In this document: piece by piece, positions 2,881 through 5,099 of the stretch
Numbering within the stretch: position 1 is the stretch's first letter
Layout: every line of letters starts with the position of its first letter
Source: Deltaproteobacteria bacterium
Lineage (GTDB): Bacteria > Desulfobacterota > Desulfobacteria > Desulfobacterales > JAABPS01
Reading direction: 5' to 3'
Assembly: GCA_019309685.1 (NCBI GenBank)
Contig: JAFDFT010000222.1
Location: 1-5,099, forward strand
Length of the DNA: 5,099 bases
Notes under the pieces: model-generated
The model's input: only the letters and a program-made list of their open reading frames with translations
Databases searched by the model: none
Told to the model about the DNA's origin: nothing
Program-made: the position numbers and the translations under genes

Positions 2881-5099
2881 ATGGAAAGGAGGGCAATTAT
2901 CCAAGACAGTAAGAATATACCTGTAGTAGATGAAAATGTTAAAGCTAAACCGAAAATAGTAAAACTTCTCTGGTATCTTGTTAAAAACCGTATACGATAT
3001 CCTATTTTAAAAAACAAAATTGGTGAATTCGGACCTAACGTATTTTTTGGCTATACCGATCATCCTTTGGATGTTGACGGAACAGCGTTTAATTCATTAT
3101 TTACGGTTATCAGAAAAATTAGAAGTAAAAAAGCTGCCTCTGTACTACAAGTAAAATACTTGGAACGAAAAGAAAACTCATTTTTATTTCGCGCCAAAGG
3201 GTTCAATATTTATCAAATACGGGATCTTGAGAATGAACTTGCGCATCAATATAAAATTACGGGAAAAACCCGTTTCAAAGAGTTGATTCTACAGATAGAT
3301 CTACTTAGAGAGGATATTTACCGTCTCAGACTGACTGCTGAAAAAGTTGTCCCGGAGAACAAAACTCCGATGATCAACGAAGATATCACAGATCGTCAGC
3401 TAAATGTGGATTTTAAGGAGCTCGGCGATCGATATACTATTACTACGCAAAAGATTACGCTTGAGATATATAAAGAGGATTTCCGAATAAGAGTTTACGA
3501 CGCACAAGGTAATCTGATTACTGAATCAGGAAGTAAAACCAAAAATGAATTTCCTACAACAATGGATGCTTTTCCTCTTGGCTTCATCAAAGATAAAAAA
3601 AGCTCGCTCACCTTTGGGGTTGAATCTTTTGTGCTTTATCCCGGGGAAGGTATTTATGGATTAGGGGAACATTTCGGACCATTAAACAAGGTTGGGAAAA
3701 CTTATGCTTTCTGGAACTTCGAAGGTGTTGGTAATACTTCCGGCAGGGTTTATAAGAATATTCCTTTTTTCATGAGCACCAGGGGTTATGGTATTTTTGT
3801 AAATGAGAGCAGACCCATCACCTTCTGGGTTGGAAGCCGTGAATACTGTAAAAACCAAATTGCTGTTGAAGGAGATCTGATAGATTATTATTGTTTCTAT
3901 GGCCCCTCCTTTAAAAAAATTCTATTCAACTACACCGAATTGACGGGTAAGGCCTCGGTCCCGCCGAAGTGGTCGTTCGGAACCTGGATGTCAAGGATTA
4001 CTTATTATTCACAAAAAGAAGTGCTTGACGTGGCCAAAAAGCTACGGGATCTTAGTTTTCCAAGTGATGTCATTCATATTGATACAGGATGGTTTAAAAA
4101 GGACTGGCATTGCGACTGGGAGTTTGATGGCAAAAGATTTCCCGATCCTGAAAGAATGTTTAAGGAAGCCAGGGAGATGGGGTTCAGAATTTCCCTGTGG
4201 CAGGAACCCTACGTTATTGATGAAACCGATCTCTATCGGGAAGCAAAGATGAAAAAAGTGTTGGCAAAAAACAGCTCCCCTTTCCTGTTTTTATTGAGAT
4301 ATCCAGCGCATCCTATTGACTTTTCGAATCCGGAGGCGGTTTCCTGGTACCAAAATCTACTGAAAAAGTTGCTGGATATGGGAGCATCAGCCATTAAGGT
4401 AGATTTTGGAGAGGGTATCGAACCCGCAATGGGGTTCATGAAGTATGATGGACGGCAAATGCATAATCTCTATCCGCTCCTCTACAGCAAAGCGGCTTTT
4501 GAGATAACGGAGGAGGCAACCGGAGACAAAATTATATGGGCAAGAAGTGCATACGCAGGGTCTCAAAGATATCCGGTGCACTGGTCGGGAGATAATTCCG
4601 CAAATTATGAAAACCTTCTTTGCTCTCTGCGCGGTGGATTAAGCCTGGGGCTCTGCGGATTTTCCTTCTGGAGCCAGGATACCGGCGCATTTGTTGGAAC
4701 GCCTACAGACGATTTATATATTCGTTGGACTCAACTTTCGATATTTCAGTCCCACATTCGGTTCCACGGCGCACCTCCCAGATACAGGGAACCATGGAAC
4801 TATAAACCAGAGACACAGGAGATCATTCGAAAATATCTTAATCTTCGTTATCAATTAATTCCTTATATCTATACAGAATCACATGTGGCCGCAATGGAGG
4901 GACTTCCGGTGCTGCGGGCCCTGGTGCTGGATTTTCAGCAGGACAGAACGGTTTTCAATATTGAAGATCAATTTATGTGCGGAAGAAATATCATGATCGC
5001 CCCAATTCTGACAGAAAGTAACGCCCGAGACATCTACCTACCCGAAGGGATCTGGTATGATTACTGGACTGGAACCCGTTATGAGGGGCGACAGTGGAT
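2881..5099 (+). CDS. GH31 alpha-glycosidase, YicI-like, 3' end missing
   Basis: An open frame of 739 codons plus two bases, cut by the window edge. Family 31 glycosidases release alpha-linked sugars with retention. After about 100 residues not obviously shared with YicI comes the N-terminal beta-sandwich with YGLGE (259-263) and YKNIPFF (291-297). The catalytic barrel follows: HIDTGWF (399-405), nucleophile D508 in KVDFGEG, R555 in WARS, acid/base D571 in HWSGDN, and H629 in RFHG. These match D416, R466, D482 and H540 of E. coli alpha-xylosidase YicI. By comparison with YicI (772 aa) about 120-130 residues of C-terminal beta domains are missing. YicI's C307-F308, which favour xylose, are T402-G403 here, so substrate is uncertain. 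No signal peptide or membrane segment is seen, so it is probably cytoplasmic and acts on imported oligosaccharides. ATG 2881 is the first start after the stop at 2863, but the internal Shine-Dalgarno suggests a possible ATC or ATT start. Confidence 0.9.
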   Translation, partial: MERRAIIQDSKNIPVVDENVKAKPKIVKLLWYLVKNRIRYPILKNKIGEFGPNVFFGYTDHPLDVDGTAFNSLFTVIRKIRSKKAASVLQVKYLERKENSFLFRAKGFNIYQIRDLENELAHQYKITGKTRFKELILQIDLLREDIYRLRLTAEKVVPENKTPMINEDITDRQLNVDFKELGDRYTITTQKITLEIYKEDFRIRVYDAQGNLITESGSKTKNEFPTTMDAFPLGFIKDKKSSLTFGVESFVLYPGEGIYGLGEHFGPLNKVGKTYAFWNFEGVGNTSGRVYKNIPFFMSTRGYGIFVNESRPITFWVGSREYCKNQIAVEGDLIDYYCFYGPSFKKILFNYTELTGKASVPPKWSFGTWMSRITYYSQKEVLDVAKKLRDLSFPSDVIHIDTGWFKKDWHCDWEFDGKRFPDPERMFKEAREMGFRISLWQEPYVIDETDLYREAKMKKVLAKNSSPFLFLLRYPAHPIDFSNPEAVSWYQNLLKKLLDMGASAIKVDFGEGIEPAMGFMKYDGRQMHNLYPLLYSKAAFEITEEATGDKIIWARSAYAGSQRYPVHWSGDNSANYENLLCSLRGGLSLGLCGFSFWSQDTGAFVGTPTDDLYIRWTQLSIFQSHIRFHGAPPRYREPWNYKPETQEIIRKYLNLRYQLIPYIYTESHVAAMEGLPVLRALVLDFQQDRTVFNIEDQFMCGRNIMIAPILTESNARDIYLPEGIWYDYWTGTRYEGRQW
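2887..2892 (+). promoter_or_regulatory. Strong Shine-Dalgarno just inside the GH31 reading frame
   Basis: AGGAGG at 2887-2892, within a nine-base AAAGGAGGG, sits downstream of the apparent ATG at 2881. The in-frame codons at useful distances are ATT 2896 (3-base gap) and ATC 2899 (6-base gap), both rare start codons. The ATG at 2881 has only a weak AGGA (2871-2874) six bases upstream. The true start is therefore uncertain by five or six codons. Confidence 0.5.

Noticed and set aside
4025..4805. Small ORFs on both strands (4025-4252, 4233-4439, 4387-4581, 4620-4805)
   Set aside because: All fall inside the continuous GH31 frame, which carries catalytic motifs throughout.

Overview
The window looks like bacterial accessory or catabolic DNA. 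Protein-coding stretches are of middling GC and the intergenic stretches are AT-rich. Starts are Shine-Dalgarno led (GGAGGT, GAGGTG, AGGAG). There are no rRNA or tRNA genes, CRISPR arrays, transposases or phage genes. The gene content would suit an anaerobe able to break down alicyclic or aromatic acids, such as a Desulfobacterota-type sulfate reducer or syntroph. That assignment is inference; the sequence holds no taxonomic marker.

Layout. Positions 1-300 are an AT-rich non-coding region, probably a divergent promoter region: a good minus-strand ribosome binding site and ATG lie at its left edge. A small unrecognised gene of 71 codons follows (301-516). Next comes a short-chain dehydrogenase/reductase (629-1393) closely resembling BadH, 2-hydroxycyclohexanecarboxyl-CoA dehydrogenase. 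After a 341-base gap packed with hairpins, including a fully paired three-way-junction element (1574-1623), comes a crotonase-superfamily protein of the MenB/BadI branch (1735-2529), closest by eye to BadI, 2-ketocyclohexanecarboxyl-CoA hydrolase. A 351-base gap with an extended -10 promoter candidate and a REP-like nested palindrome follows. A large GH31 alpha-glycosidase gene (2881 onward) then runs off the right edge; about 739 codons are present and roughly 120-130 are probably missing.

How the genes fit together. BadH and BadI catalyse consecutive steps: oxidation of a 2-hydroxy-cycloalkane-carboxyl-CoA to the 2-keto form, then hydrolytic C-C ring opening to a dicarboxylyl-CoA (pimelyl-CoA in the known route). 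Adjacent, same-strand genes for both are good support for an alicyclic-CoA ring-opening module, although the real substrate could be a substituted or fused ring. The small upstream gene may be co-transcribed with them but has no evident function. The GH31 gene has no obvious metabolic link, is well separated, and seems to have its own promoter.

Most unusual features: the perfectly paired three-way-junction element between the two ring-opening genes; the loss of the usual N-A-F-R motif in the BadI-like protein; the odd translation start of the GH31 gene, with a strong Shine-Dalgarno just inside the apparent ATG; and the unrecognised 71-residue protein. No convincing rho-independent terminator was found anywhere in the window.
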